Translations under genes and position numbers: made by a program | The notes under the pieces: model-generated | Told to the model about the DNA's origin: nothing | Database searches by the model: none | Seen by the model: only the letters and a program-made list of their open reading frames with translations | Assembly: GCF_003268775.1 (NCBI RefSeq) | Contig: NZ_QLSU01000002.1 | Coordinates: forward strand, 1 to 64,000 | Reading direction: 5' to 3' | DNA: 64,000 nt | Source of the DNA: Paraburkholderia unamae | GTDB lineage: Bacteria > Pseudomonadota > Gammaproteobacteria > Burkholderiales > Burkholderiaceae | Shown here: in pieces, positions 1-8,341 of the stretch | Position numbering within the stretch: the first letter of the stretch is position 1 | How the letters are laid out: each line of letters opens with the position of its first letter

Positions 1-245
1 CAGTCGCTCACTCAAAGCTGACAGGTTCTGAATAAATTCAAAAACCTGACTTACTTTAGTGTGAGACTCTTGATACTTTCGCTACTCCCGACTTCGCTCC
101 GAAGAACAAGGTCAGGCCGCGTCACCGCATCAAGCGCCCACACTTATCGGCTGTAAATTTTTAAAGATCGATCGCGAAGTTGCCATTAGAACTGCTTGAC
201 TACCGGCTTCTTTCTGCGTTGCTGCGTCAGCAGCAGAGAAACGAG
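1..245 (-). other. rRNA operon leader (5' transcribed spacer), partial
   Basis: On the minus strand this is the transcribed leader that should run into a 16S rRNA gene just left of the window. It follows a near-perfect sigma-70 promoter and carries a boxA-like antitermination element. It also holds an AT-rich hairpin at 22..48, with arms CAGGTT/AACCTG and an inner TGAAT/ATTCA, suited to a processing stem. No protein frame of note is present. That the gene is 16S is inferred from the leader architecture, since no mature rRNA sequence is visible. Confidence 0.65.
154..169 (-). promoter_or_regulatory. boxA-like antitermination element of rrn leader
   Basis: The minus strand reads GATCTTTAAAAATTTA, close to the enterobacterial rrn boxA consensus TGCTCTTTAACAATTTA. 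It lies about 80 bases downstream of the -10 box, the usual place for Nus-factor loading in rRNA leaders. The role is inferred from the match and the position. Confidence 0.6.
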
Positions 246-274
246 ATTATGAAGAATCTTTTCCGCTTCGTCAA
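246..274 (-). promoter_or_regulatory. Strong sigma-70 promoter of rRNA operon (P1-like)
   Basis: The minus strand has -35 TTGACG (269..274), a 17-base spacer and -10 CATAAT (246..251). Upstream of the -35 box is an A-rich tract suited to an UP element. Spacing and hexamers are near ideal, and the downstream leader with boxA supports an rRNA promoter firing leftwards out of the window. Confidence 0.75.
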
Positions 275-435
275 CCCCTTTTTTTCGCTTACCGCTTAAA
301 AAGCTGTCGACTCCTGCGTCCGCCGGTTTCCGCGGCGGCCTTCGCAAACCCGGATATCAGAGACATCGAACTGCGAAGGGGGCGAATCTTAACCCCGCCC
401 GCGCCGCCCCGCAAGGGGGCTGCGCGAAAATTTCA

Positions 436-1695
436 TTACTTCCCGCCAAGCGCCCCCAGCGGCACCGCGTTGGCCATCGCCGCGTAGCCCGAGTCGCTCG
501 GGTGGATGTGGTCGCCGCTGTCATAGCCAGAGCGCAGGCGCACTGGATCGGCCGGGTCGCGCAGCGCGGCGTCGAAGTCCACCACGCCGTCGAAGGCCCC
601 GCTCGTCCGGATCCACTGGTTCACCGCAGTGCGAATCGCCTCACGCTCAGGCGGCAGCGACGCCGGCGTCAGCGTCGCGCCGAGGATGCGCACACCGCGC
701 CCGTGCGCCTGCGCGATCACGCGCCGATACCCCGCGATCAGGTCGTTCGCGTCCACATGCGTATGAGGAAAGTCGCAATCGAGTCCCGAGCGCGCCGGCA
801 TCGCCTGGAAGTTGATGTCGTTGATACCGATGAGCAGCACCACCGTCTTCACGCCCGCGTGGCCAAGCGCGTCGCGGCCAAAGCGCCGCTCGAGCGCCTC
901 GCCATAGCAAGGGGAATCGCTCAGCAGGCGGTTCCCGCTAATGCCAAGGTCGATCACGGCGAGATCCGTGCGCAGCGACTGCGCGATACGGCGTGCCAAC
1001 GCGTCCGGCCAGCGGCGGTTCTGATTGAGCGAGGAGCGCATGCCGTCGGTAATGGAATCGCCGATCGCCGCCACCGTCGACGCGCCCGGCGCCTCGACCG
1101 CCAGCCCCGTTACCCACGCGTACTGCGTAAAGCGCTCGGTGAACGCGCCAATCGACGGATCGGCGACATGATTGCCCGGGCGCGAGACATAGTTCACCTG
1201 GCTCGCCACCCGATGCCACGCCACCATCTTCTGCCCGGCTCCCATATAGGAGCTGATGGCGTACGGCGCCCCCGCCTTCAGGTCGATATGCACCGGGTCG
1301 CTGTCGAGCCCGTCGCCGGGCGGCACCGACACCGCGGCGCGGCCGCCAAACGTCACGCGCACCGTGCCCGACTCGCTCGCCGCAGCGCCGCCAGCCGACG
1401 GCGCGATCGCCATCGCCTCGATCACGAGCGGCGTGCTCCCGTACAGATTACTGATGTGCACACGCGCGACCGTGCCGCCGAGTGTCGGGAAGACGATCTG
1501 CCGGACGGTGCGCCCCGCGACCTCCGGCGCGCGATAAAGCGCCGGCAGTGAATCACGTTGCGGGATCGACTGGAGCGCCGTGGCCCAGTTCGTGACCCAG
1601 GCGCCCGAAGCCTGATCGGCGAACGCCGGCGCGGCGGCGCCGAGCGAAACAAACAGCGCGGCGGCCGCCGCGAGAGGGGCAAAGGAAATCTTCAT
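436..1695 (-). CDS. Exported SGNH/GDSL-family hydrolase (XynE-like)
   Basis: About 419 residues from the chosen ATG at 1695. That start gives a clean signal peptide: MKIS, an Ala/Leu-rich core and an AFA-DQ cleavage site. The upstream extension to 1791 lacks signal-peptide character. After a beta-rich N-terminal domain the SGNH blocks are GDSITDG (nucleophile Ser), GINDINF (Gly/Asn oxyanion block) and HIHPSDSGY (catalytic Asp/His). The family comprises secreted esterases and lipases acting on acylated carbohydrates or lipids; the substrate is not readable here. It is a single gene between the rrn promoter and the divergent paa operon. No strong ribosome-binding site precedes the start. Confidence 0.85.
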   Translation of the reverse strand: MKISFAPLAAAAALFVSLGAAAPAFADQASGAWVTNWATALQSIPQRDSLPALYRAPEVAGRTVRQIVFPTLGGTVARVHISNLYGSTPLVIEAMAIAPSAGGAAASESGTVRVTFGGRAAVSVPPGDGLDSDPVHIDLKAGAPYAISSYMGAGQKMVAWHRVASQVNYVSRPGNHVADPSIGAFTERFTQYAWVTGLAVEAPGASTVAAIGDSITDGMRSSLNQNRRWPDALARRIAQSLRTDLAVIDLGISGNRLLSDSPCYGEALERRFGRDALGHAGVKTVVLLIGINDINFQAMPARSGLDCDFPHTHVDANDLIAGYRRVIAQAHGRGVRILGATLTPASLPPEREAIRTAVNQWIRTSGAFDGVVDFDAALRDPADPVRLRSGYDSGDHIHPSDSGYAAMANAVPLGALGGK

Positions 1696-1887
1696 GCGTG
1701 AACCAGTGTGCAGGCAAACGGCCATTGTGCCCCATGGCTCGCGACACAACCTTCCATCCGCCTGACAATTCCGCGCCCCTGCCGGCCTCATGTCCCCGAT
1801 GCTTGAAATCCACGCATTTCGGCCGCCGATCCACTAAAACTCAATCGTCTCTCCGCCCCTTTTTGCGCCACCTCAAAAAATTCATTT

Positions 1888-1912
1888 ACCGACCGGTCGG
1901 TTGGTTTATACT
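1888..1912 (+). promoter_or_regulatory. Putative PaaR operator and paaA promoter
   Basis: A perfect 14-base palindrome ACCGACCGGTCGGT (1888..1901) lies between a possible -35 TTTACC (1885..1890) and -10 TATACT (1907..1912), about 60 bases before paaA. The same type of inverted repeat is, to my knowledge, the site through which PaaR represses paa promoters in Burkholderia cenocepacia, with phenylacetyl-CoA as inducer. A TetR-type regulator gene lies at the end of this cluster. Binding itself is inferred. Confidence 0.75.
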
Positions 1913-1959
1913 GCTCCCCGTACCCAAACCCGATCCCCAACTTCGACGAGAGCGTCTCC

Positions 1960-2958
1960 ATGTACACGCAATCCCTCGACATCCCCGGCAACGTCGCCCC
2001 GCTCGACGCGGACGCTGCCTCGGCCGAGCAAGTGCAGTTCGACGCCATCATGGCCGCCGACGGCAAGATCGAGCCGCAGGACTGGATGCCCGAAGCCTAT
2101 CGCAAGACGCTCGTGCGCCAGATCTCGCAACACGCGCACTCGGAAGTGGTCGGCATGCTGCCGGAAGGCAACTGGATTTCCCGCGCCCCGAGCCTGAAGC
2201 GCAAAGCGATCCTGCTCGCCAAGGTGCAGGACGAAGCGGGCCACGGCCTCTATCTGTATAGCGCGGCGGAAACGCTCGGCGTCTCGCGCGACCAGCTGAT
2301 CGACGCGCTGCACGCCGGCAAGGCGAAATATTCGAGCATCTTCAACTACCCGACGCCCACCTGGGCGGACGTCGGCGTGATCGGCTGGCTCGTGGACGGC
2401 GCCGCGATCATGAACCAGATTCCGCTGTGCCGCTGCACCTATGGTCCGTACGCGCGCGCCATGATCCGCATCTGCAAGGAAGAGTCGTTCCACCAGCGCC
2501 AGGGCTTCGACGCCCTGCTCGCCATGATGCAAGGCACCGAAGCGCAGCGCGAGCTCGTGCAGCAATCCGTGAACCGCTGGTGGTGGCCGGTGCTGATGAT
2601 GTTCGGCCCGAGCGACGCCGACTCCGTCCACAGCAACCAGTCGGCCAAATGGGGCATCAAGCGCATCTCGAACGACGACCTGCGCCAGAAGTTCGTCGAC
2701 GCGACCGTCGAGCAAGCCAAAGTGCTGGGCGTGACGCTGCCCGATGCGGACCTCAAATGGAACGAAGCCCGTGGCCACTATGACTACGGCACGATCGACT
2801 GGGAAGAATTCTGGCGCGTCGTGAATGGCGACGGCCCGTGCAACCGCGAACGTCTCGGCACACGCGTGAAGGCGCACAACGAAGGCGCGTGGGTGCGCGA
2901 AGCCGCCCTCGCCCATGCCGAAAAGCAGCGTCAGCGCGCCGAAAAGCACGCCGCGTGA
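1960..2958 (+). CDS. paaA: 1,2-phenylacetyl-CoA epoxidase, catalytic subunit A
   Basis: The 332-residue di-iron monooxygenase subunit of the PaaABCE complex, which epoxidises the ring of phenylacetyl-CoA in the cytoplasm, the key step of aerobic phenylacetate degradation. Carboxylate-bridged iron motifs are visible as DEAGH (residues 91-95) and EESFH (174-178). Length matches the family. First gene of paaABCDE, about 60 bases downstream of the palindromic operator, with a GAGAG ribosome-binding stretch before the ATG. Confidence 0.95.
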   Translation: MYTQSLDIPGNVAPLDADAASAEQVQFDAIMAADGKIEPQDWMPEAYRKTLVRQISQHAHSEVVGMLPEGNWISRAPSLKRKAILLAKVQDEAGHGLYLYSAAETLGVSRDQLIDALHAGKAKYSSIFNYPTPTWADVGVIGWLVDGAAIMNQIPLCRCTYGPYARAMIRICKEESFHQRQGFDALLAMMQGTEAQRELVQQSVNRWWWPVLMMFGPSDADSVHSNQSAKWGIKRISNDDLRQKFVDATVEQAKVLGVTLPDADLKWNEARGHYDYGTIDWEEFWRVVNGDGPCNRERLGTRVKAHNEGAWVREAALAHAEKQRQRAEKHAA

Positions 2959-2989
2959 CCCACACAATCAGGAAGGAAGGAGATTCACG

Positions 2990-3274
2990 ATGAACAAGGA
3001 ATGGCCGATCTGGGAAGTGTTCGTGCGTAGCAAGCAGGGCCTCGACCACAAGCATTGCGGCAGCCTGCACGCCTGCGACGCGTCGATGGCGTTGCGCATG
3101 GCGCGCGACGTCTACACGCGCCGTCAGGAAGGCGTGAGCATCTGGGTGGTGCCGTCGTCGGCAATCACGGCGTCGGATCCGAACGAGAAGGCCGAGCTCT
3201 TCGAACCGGCCGGCGACAAGATCTATCGCCACCCGACGTTCTACACGCTGCCCGACGAAGTCAACCACATGTAA
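2990..3274 (+). CDS. paaB: 1,2-phenylacetyl-CoA epoxidase, subunit B
   Basis: A 94-residue structural subunit that bridges the PaaAC pairs of the epoxidase. The sequence begins NKEWPIWEVFVR and keeps the short conserved PaaB fold, including the tail FYTLPDEVNHM. The start at 2990 was chosen because GGAAGGAAGGAG lies just ahead of it, and because the longer frame from 2915 would overlap paaA. It sits 31 bases after paaA and 9 bases before paaC. Confidence 0.95.
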   Translation: MNKEWPIWEVFVRSKQGLDHKHCGSLHACDASMALRMARDVYTRRQEGVSIWVVPSSAITASDPNEKAELFEPAGDKIYRHPTFYTLPDEVNHM

Positions 3275-3283
3275 GAGCGCAAC

Positions 3284-4090
3284 ATGACGACGCCCACGCC
3301 TGAACAACTCGCGTACGTGCTGCGCCTTGCCGACTCGGCGCTGATCCTCGGTCAGCGCAATACGGAATGGTGCGGCCACGGCCCGATCCTCGAAGAAGAC
3401 ATCGCGCTCGCCAACATGAGCCTCGACCTGATCGGTCAGGCGCGCCTGCTCTACACGCACGCCGCCACGCTCGAAAAGGCGCTCACCGGCCGCGAACGCA
3501 CTGAAGACGATTACGCCTACTTCCGCGCCGAGCGCGAGTTCGCGAACTACACGCTCGTCGAACTGCCGCACTTCGGCCCGCTCGCCGGCACGACGCATTC
3601 GTCCAACGATTACGCCGTGACGATCGTGCGCAACTTCCTCTACGCCACGCTGATGGCGCATCTGTGGACCGCGCTGCTGCGCTCGGCCGACCCGCAGCTG
3701 GCCGCGATCGCCGAGCGCTCGATCAAGGAAACGCGCTACCACGTGCACCATGCGCGCGAGTGGCTGGTCCGTTTCGGCGACGGCACCGACGAATCGCACC
3801 GCCGCGCGCAGGCCGCGCTCGACTGGCTGATGCCCTACACGCGCGAATTCTTCAGCACCGACGCCGTGGAAACGGCCGTGGCCGAAGCCGGCATCGCGCC
3901 GCTCGCGGCCCAGCTCGAAGCCGCGTGGCGCGCCGATGTCGAAGCCGCGTTCGAAGAAGCCACGCTCACGCTGCCCGCGCCGGTGAAGCACATCACGACC
4001 GGCAAGCACGGCGAGCACTCGGAACACATGGGCTTCGTGCTCGCCGAGATGCAAAGCCTCGCGCGCCAGCATCCGGACGCGCGCTGGTAA
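3284..4090 (+). CDS. paaC: 1,2-phenylacetyl-CoA epoxidase, subunit C
   Basis: A 268-residue ferritin-like, catalytically silent partner of PaaA that stabilises the alpha subunit in the PaaAC heterodimer. The N-terminus runs EQLAYVLRLADSALILGQR, followed by NTEWCGHGP and LDLIGQARLLY, which are typical PaaC blocks. The gene starts 9 bases after paaB, consistent with translational coupling, and is followed 31 bases later by paaD. Length is as usual for the family. Confidence 0.95.
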   Translation: MTTPTPEQLAYVLRLADSALILGQRNTEWCGHGPILEEDIALANMSLDLIGQARLLYTHAATLEKALTGRERTEDDYAYFRAEREFANYTLVELPHFGPLAGTTHSSNDYAVTIVRNFLYATLMAHLWTALLRSADPQLAAIAERSIKETRYHVHHAREWLVRFGDGTDESHRRAQAALDWLMPYTREFFSTDAVETAVAEAGIAPLAAQLEAAWRADVEAAFEEATLTLPAPVKHITTGKHGEHSEHMGFVLAEMQSLARQHPDARW

Positions 4091-4121
4091 GCACCCCCAC
4101 GCAGGAAACGAGGAAGTCACG

Positions 4122-4649
4122 ATGCAAGCAACGGCAGATCACGCGCTCGAACGCGCCTGGGCAGTGCTGGAATCGGTGCCCGATCCGGAGATCCCGGTCG
4201 TGTCGATCCGCGAACTGGGCATCCTGCGCGACGTGCGCCGCGCCGACGACGGCCAGATCGAAGTGGTTATCACGCCCACCTACTCCGGCTGCCCGGCGAT
4301 GTCGCAGATCGCGGAAGACGTCGCGCACGCGCTCGACGCCGCCGCCCTCGCCCCCTACCGCATCGCGACGACCCTCTCGCCCGCGTGGACCACCGACTGG
4401 ATCACCGACGAAGCACGCGAGAAGCTGCGCGCCTACGGCATCGCGCCGCCCACCGGCAACTGCGGCGGCGGGGCGCAAAGCACGAGCGAACAGCCCATCA
4501 CATTCATCCCGAAGTTGCCCGCGCCCGCCTGCCCGCACTGCGGCTCGAAGCACACCGAACGCCTCGCGCAGTTCGGCTCGACCGCGTGCAAGGCGCTGTA
4601 CCGCTGCATCGACTGCCGCGAACCCTTCGACTACTTCAAACCGTACTGA
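4122..4649 (+). CDS. paaD: Phenylacetate pathway Fe-S assembly protein PaaD
   Basis: A 175-residue protein of the MIP18/DUF59 family. The N-terminal domain carries the family signature VPDPEIPVVSIRELGILRDV and the cysteine of TYSGCPAM. The C-terminus has a zinc-ribbon-like cysteine set (CPHCGSKHTE and CIDCREPF). PaaD is needed for epoxidase function and is thought to help mature the iron-sulfur or iron centres. Its stop is separated from paaE by a single base, so the two are surely cotranslated. Confidence 0.93.
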   Translation: MQATADHALERAWAVLESVPDPEIPVVSIRELGILRDVRRADDGQIEVVITPTYSGCPAMSQIAEDVAHALDAAALAPYRIATTLSPAWTTDWITDEAREKLRAYGIAPPTGNCGGGAQSTSEQPITFIPKLPAPACPHCGSKHTERLAQFGSTACKALYRCIDCREPFDYFKPY

Positions 4650-4650
4650 T

Positions 4651-5739
4651 ATGGCCACTCCGCAATTCCATTCGCTGCGCATCCGTGAAGTGCGGCCCGA
4701 AACCGCGGACGCGGTCTCTGTCGCTTTCGAAGTCCCGCCCGAGCTGCGCGACGCGTATCGCTTCACCCAGGGTCAGTTCGTCACGCTCAAGACCCATATC
4801 GAAGGCGAGGAAACGCGCCGTTCGTACTCGATCTGCGTGGGCGTGACCGATTACGACCGCGACGGCGAACTGCGCATCGGCATCAAGCGCGTGCGCGGCG
4901 GGCGTTTCTCGAACTTCGCGTTCGACCAGCTTGCACCGGGCCACGAAATCGAAGTGATGACGCCCGACGGGCGCTTCTTCACGCACCTGAACGCCGACCA
5001 CGGCAAGCATTACGTGGCGTTTTCGGGCGGCTCGGGCATCACGCCGGTGCTCGCGATCATCAAGACGACGCTCGAAACCGAGCCGCGCAGCGCGTTCACG
5101 CTGGTCTACGGCAACCGCAGCGTCGACGCCATCATGTTCGCCGAGGAGCTGGAAGACCTGAAGAACCGCTACATGAGCCGCTTCCGGCTCTATCACGTGC
5201 TCTCCGACGACCTCCAGGACGTCGAACTCTTCAACGGCGTGCTCGATCAGGCCAAGTGCGCGGCGTTCCTCGAAACGCTGCTGCCGGCCGAGGAGATCGA
5301 CGAAGCCTTCATCTGCGGTCCCGGCCCGATGATGGACGCCGCGGAGGCCGCGCTCAAGGATGCGGGCGTGGTGCAACAAAAAGTGCACGTCGAGCGCTTT
5401 GGCTCGCCTCTGCCGCAGGCGGGCGTGCCGGCCGTCGAAATCACGGAAAGCACGCCGGCCGCCGATCTGGAGATCGTGATCGACGGCAAGAAGCGCAAGA
5501 TGCGCCTGCCGTACGAGGGCGTGAGCCTGCTCGACGTCGGCCTGAAGGCGGGTCTGGCGCTGCCGTACGCCTGCAAGGGCGGCGTGTGCTGCACCTGCCG
5601 CGCCAAGGTGCTGGAAGGCGAAGTGAAGATGGACAAGAACTACACGCTCGAAGAGCAGGAGGTGAAGGACGGCTTCGTGCTCACCTGCCAGTGCCATCCG
5701 GTGAGCGAGCGTGTGGTCGTGAGTTTCGACGAACGTTAA
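4651..5739 (+). CDS. paaE: Phenylacetyl-CoA epoxidase reductase, subunit E
   Basis: A 362-residue NADPH-dependent reductase feeding electrons to PaaA. The N-terminal ferredoxin-reductase-like FAD domain shows RSYS (residues 57-60), and the pyridine-nucleotide domain shows SGGSGITP and ICGPGPMMD. The C-terminal plant-type [2Fe-2S] ferredoxin has ligands Cys308, Cys313, Cys316 and Cys346. The start at 4651, one base after the paaD stop, gives the family N-terminus MATPQFHSL; the frame is open far upstream but overlaps paaC and paaD. Last of the epoxidase genes; paaF, G, H, J, K and Z are not in the window. Confidence 0.95.
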   Translation: MATPQFHSLRIREVRPETADAVSVAFEVPPELRDAYRFTQGQFVTLKTHIEGEETRRSYSICVGVTDYDRDGELRIGIKRVRGGRFSNFAFDQLAPGHEIEVMTPDGRFFTHLNADHGKHYVAFSGGSGITPVLAIIKTTLETEPRSAFTLVYGNRSVDAIMFAEELEDLKNRYMSRFRLYHVLSDDLQDVELFNGVLDQAKCAAFLETLLPAEEIDEAFICGPGPMMDAAEAALKDAGVVQQKVHVERFGSPLPQAGVPAVEITESTPAADLEIVIDGKKRKMRLPYEGVSLLDVGLKAGLALPYACKGGVCCTCRAKVLEGEVKMDKNYTLEEQEVKDGFVLTCQCHPVSERVVVSFDER

Positions 5740-5903
5740 GGCGTTAGAGCAACAGCACGCTTTCGGCCTACAGGCGATCCGCTTACACTAGGGGCCGCCC
5801 GTCGGTGTTGCAGCGCAGCGCTGCACATCGGCGGGCCGCTCCTTTTGTGTTTTTGCGCGCTTTCGGGCATTCAGGCGTTCGTCGTGAACGCAACGAGTTG
5901 TCG

Positions 5904-6725
5904 ATGACCACGATTCACCTCATTTACGGCGAGCCGGCAGCGGCGACGCTGCGCCAGGCTCTCGAAGGGGCAGGCCGCCCAGACCGCGTGATCGCCCTGC
6001 GCGACGACCTGACGGTGGGCCCGCTGCGCGACATCGACGAAGCCGGCGACCCCGGCGTGGCGCAGCGCGCCGCCTTCTGGGAACGCCTCGGCGACGTGTC
6101 GCCCGCGCTCGCGCGCGACGACTGCGCGGCGCTCGTCGACCTCGAGGCCGACGACGCCCACGTGGTGATCTGGCATACGAACGACGCGGCACATCAGCTC
6201 GCGCTGCGGCGCGTCTGCTACCGGTTGCGCAACGTCCCGCAGCGGCTCAACGAAGTGCGCCTTGCCGCCGACGAAATTTCGGGTCCGAACGCTACGGCGC
6301 GCCTCGAAGCGCGGCTGCCCGACGCCGCCCCGATTTCGGTGCTGCGCATCACGCGCCTCGCGCTCGAATGGCAGGAAGCGAAGTTCGCCAACGGCGAAAC
6401 GCGCCGCTGGCGCGACAACACGTTCACGAGCGGCACGTGGGGCGACCTCGACACGCTGATTCTCGACGTGCTCGACGCACACGAGGCCCGTCCGGCGGCC
6501 ACCGCCTGGCTTGCGAGCGACGCGCTCGGCGCGGCGCTCACCCGCGGTGCGGGCTTCACGGTCGGCGAGCCCATCGTGCTGTGGCGCCTGCGCGAACTGG
6601 CCGCCGCCGAAGAACTCCGCCTGCGCGACGACATGTGCGCGGCCTGCGCGCCGCTGGCCGCCGCCGCCCGCGCGACGCGCGCCCCCCTGCCGCAAACCGC
6701 TGCGCATCTTTCCCTCCCCCGCTGA
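5904..6725 (+). CDS. DUF1835 domain protein of unknown function
   Basis: A 273-residue protein opening with MTTIHLIYGEPAAATLRQAL, the typical DUF1835 start, with DDLTVGPLRDID next and a C-terminal part resembling DUF3658. Its biochemical role is not known. It lies 164 bases after paaE and 6 bases before the PaaR-like regulator, so it is cotranscribed at least with the regulator. The position suggests, without proving, a link to phenylacetate control. The start at 5904 agrees with the family N-terminus; the open frame continues to 5805. Confidence 0.8.
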   Translation: MTTIHLIYGEPAAATLRQALEGAGRPDRVIALRDDLTVGPLRDIDEAGDPGVAQRAAFWERLGDVSPALARDDCAALVDLEADDAHVVIWHTNDAAHQLALRRVCYRLRNVPQRLNEVRLAADEISGPNATARLEARLPDAAPISVLRITRLALEWQEAKFANGETRRWRDNTFTSGTWGDLDTLILDVLDAHEARPAATAWLASDALGAALTRGAGFTVGEPIVLWRLRELAAAEELRLRDDMCAACAPLAAAARATRAPLPQTAAHLSLPR

Positions 6726-6731
6726 ACCAAC

Positions 6732-7334
6732 ATGGCACGCACCCGAGCGCCCGACCACGAAACCCAACGCGACCAGATCCTCGAACTCGCCGCCGCCAAG
6801 TTCGCGCAGACGAGCTACCCGAGCACCTCGATGTCCGACCTCGCGGCCGCCAGCGGCACCTCGAAAGCACGCCTCTATCACTATTACGAGAGCAAGGAAG
6901 CGATCCTCTTCGACCTGCTCGACCGCTACACCAAGCGACTCATGCTGATCATCGCGGAGGTGGAAGGCGCGAGCCAGCGGCGCGGACTCGACGAGCGCGA
7001 AAGCTTTGCCGAGCTGATCCGCGCGTTTCTGGTGGAGTACGAGACCTCGCACAGCCGCCACGTGGCGCTCCTGAACGACGTCAAATACCTGGTGGACGCC
7101 CAGCGAGAAATCGTCCTGAACCGCCAGCGCGACGTCGTCGCCGCCTTTACCCGCCAGCTCGCGCGCGCCTACCCGGGCCGGGTGACGTCGGAAAACCAGA
7201 CCGCGCTGACGATGATGGTGTTCGGCATGATCAACTGGACGTTCACGTGGCTCAAGCCCGGCGGCCGCATGGGGTATCGCGACTTCGCCGAACAGGTGAT
7301 CGCCGTGGTCGATCACGGTCTGAAAGGCGCTTGA
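6732..7334 (+). CDS. paaR: TetR/AcrR-family regulator, probable PaaR
   Basis: A 200-residue TetR-family repressor. The N-terminal helix-turn-helix spans roughly residues 15-60 (STSMSDLAAASGTSKARLYHYYESK), followed by an all-helical ligand domain. In Burkholderia the TetR-type PaaR represses paa promoters and is released by phenylacetyl-CoA. The palindrome ACCGACCGGTCGGT before paaA is the expected type of operator. It follows the DUF1835 gene after 6 bases. Assignment rests on family, location and the operator. Confidence 0.8.
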   Translation: MARTRAPDHETQRDQILELAAAKFAQTSYPSTSMSDLAAASGTSKARLYHYYESKEAILFDLLDRYTKRLMLIIAEVEGASQRRGLDERESFAELIRAFLVEYETSHSRHVALLNDVKYLVDAQREIVLNRQRDVVAAFTRQLARAYPGRVTSENQTALTMMVFGMINWTFTWLKPGGRMGYRDFAEQVIAVVDHGLKGA

Positions 7335-7391
7335 GCGGACCCAATTTTCGGGCCGGATTGCTGCGATGCGACATGACGTATCGCGGCAACA

Positions 7392-7471
7392 GTTGACACG
7401 TCAACCTACGCACTACGAATACACCTTAATAATCAACAGCTTGCGCCTATAATTTTATCAATTAGGCGCAA
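7392..7471 (+). promoter_or_regulatory. Palindrome-rich promoter region upstream of the GNAT gene
   Basis: Two inverted repeats sit in this AT-rich spacer. One has arms GTTGAC/GTCAAC (7392..7405). The other has arms TTGCGCCTA/TAGGCGCAA (7441..7449 and 7463..7471) with a 13-base centre. A perfect -10 hexamer TATAAT (7448..7453) begins inside the left arm of the second repeat, so a bound regulator would block the promoter. Neither repeat resembles the paaA operator. The function is inferred. Confidence 0.5.
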
Positions 7472-7575
7472 CACTCAAATTTGCACTTCGGGTTTTCCCT
7501 AGAGCGTACCCAGGGTTTCCGCTAGAATGCGTTTTGCGCTGCATCATGACGCAGACATTTTAAGGAGAACCCACC

Positions 7576-8241
7576 ATGAACCCGCTTTCGACCCAAGCCA
7601 ACGAGCCGATCCTGTCGTCCGTTCGCCCGCTGACGCCCGGTCATGCGCCCGTCATGGTGCGAGTGCTCACTTCGGCTGACCGTGATCGGCTGCTCGCGCA
7701 CTTTCTCGCGCTCGACAGCGACGACCGCCTGCTGCGCTTCGGCCAGGCCGCGCCGGATCACGTGATCGAGAACTATGTCCGCTCGATGGACTTCACGCGC
7801 GACACCGTGTTCGGCGTGTTCGACCATCAACTGCAACTCGTGGGCGTCGGCCATCTCGCCTATCTGCCCGCGGACGGCAACGGCCGCACCGCCGAATTCG
7901 GCGTCTCTGTGCTGGAAAGCGCGCGCGGCCAGGGCATCGGCTCGAAGCTGTTCGGGCGCGCGTCCATCCGTAGCCGCAACACGCACGTCACCACGCTCTA
8001 CATGCACTGCCTGTCGCGCAATTCGACGATGATGCACATCGCGAAGAAGTCGGGCATGAAGATCGAATACGCCTACGGCGAAGCCGACGCATACCTCTCG
8101 CTGGAACCGGCTGACCAGAGCAGCATCATCGCGGAAATGCTCCAGGAGCAAGCCGCCGTGTTCGACTACGCGCTCAAGCGCCAGGCGCGCCAGGCCAGCA
8201 AGCTGTTCGAGACGATCCTGCCGCAAGCAGTCGCGGCCTGA
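7576..8241 (+). CDS. GNAT-family N-acetyltransferase
   Basis: A 221-residue protein with a GNAT core at about residues 25-170. The acetyl-CoA binding block is near residues 110-125 (LESARGQGIGSKLFGRA), following the beta-strand region TAEFGVSV. The substrate is unknown. An AAGGAG ribosome-binding site at 7562 fixes the start. The gene stands alone: it is preceded by a palindrome-rich promoter and closed by a strong terminator at 8273..8299. Confidence 0.85.
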   Translation: MNPLSTQANEPILSSVRPLTPGHAPVMVRVLTSADRDRLLAHFLALDSDDRLLRFGQAAPDHVIENYVRSMDFTRDTVFGVFDHQLQLVGVGHLAYLPADGNGRTAEFGVSVLESARGQGIGSKLFGRASIRSRNTHVTTLYMHCLSRNSTMMHIAKKSGMKIEYAYGEADAYLSLEPADQSSIIAEMLQEQAAVFDYALKRQARQASKLFETILPQAVAA

Positions 8242-8272
8242 CTCCTGCCCTTCGGGACAGACTGATGCATTG

Positions 8273-8299
8273 AAAAAAGCGGCTTCGGCCGCTTTTTTT
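8273..8299 (+). terminator. Rho-independent terminator after the GNAT gene
   Basis: Stem GCGGC/GCCGC capped by a TTCG tetraloop, flanked by six A and seven T. It works on the plus strand for the GNAT gene. Because of the A-tract it may also serve the convergent Lrp-family gene. Confidence 0.9.
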
Positions 8300-8341
8300 G
8301 CGTCTGCGCGGCCTGGCGCGCGCTCAACACGCTCAACACGA

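Noticed and set aside
339..379. Inverted repeat CCTTCGCA/TGCGAAGG between the rrn promoter and the SGNH gene
   Set aside because: Long loop and no T tract on the minus strand; not convincing as a terminator or operator.
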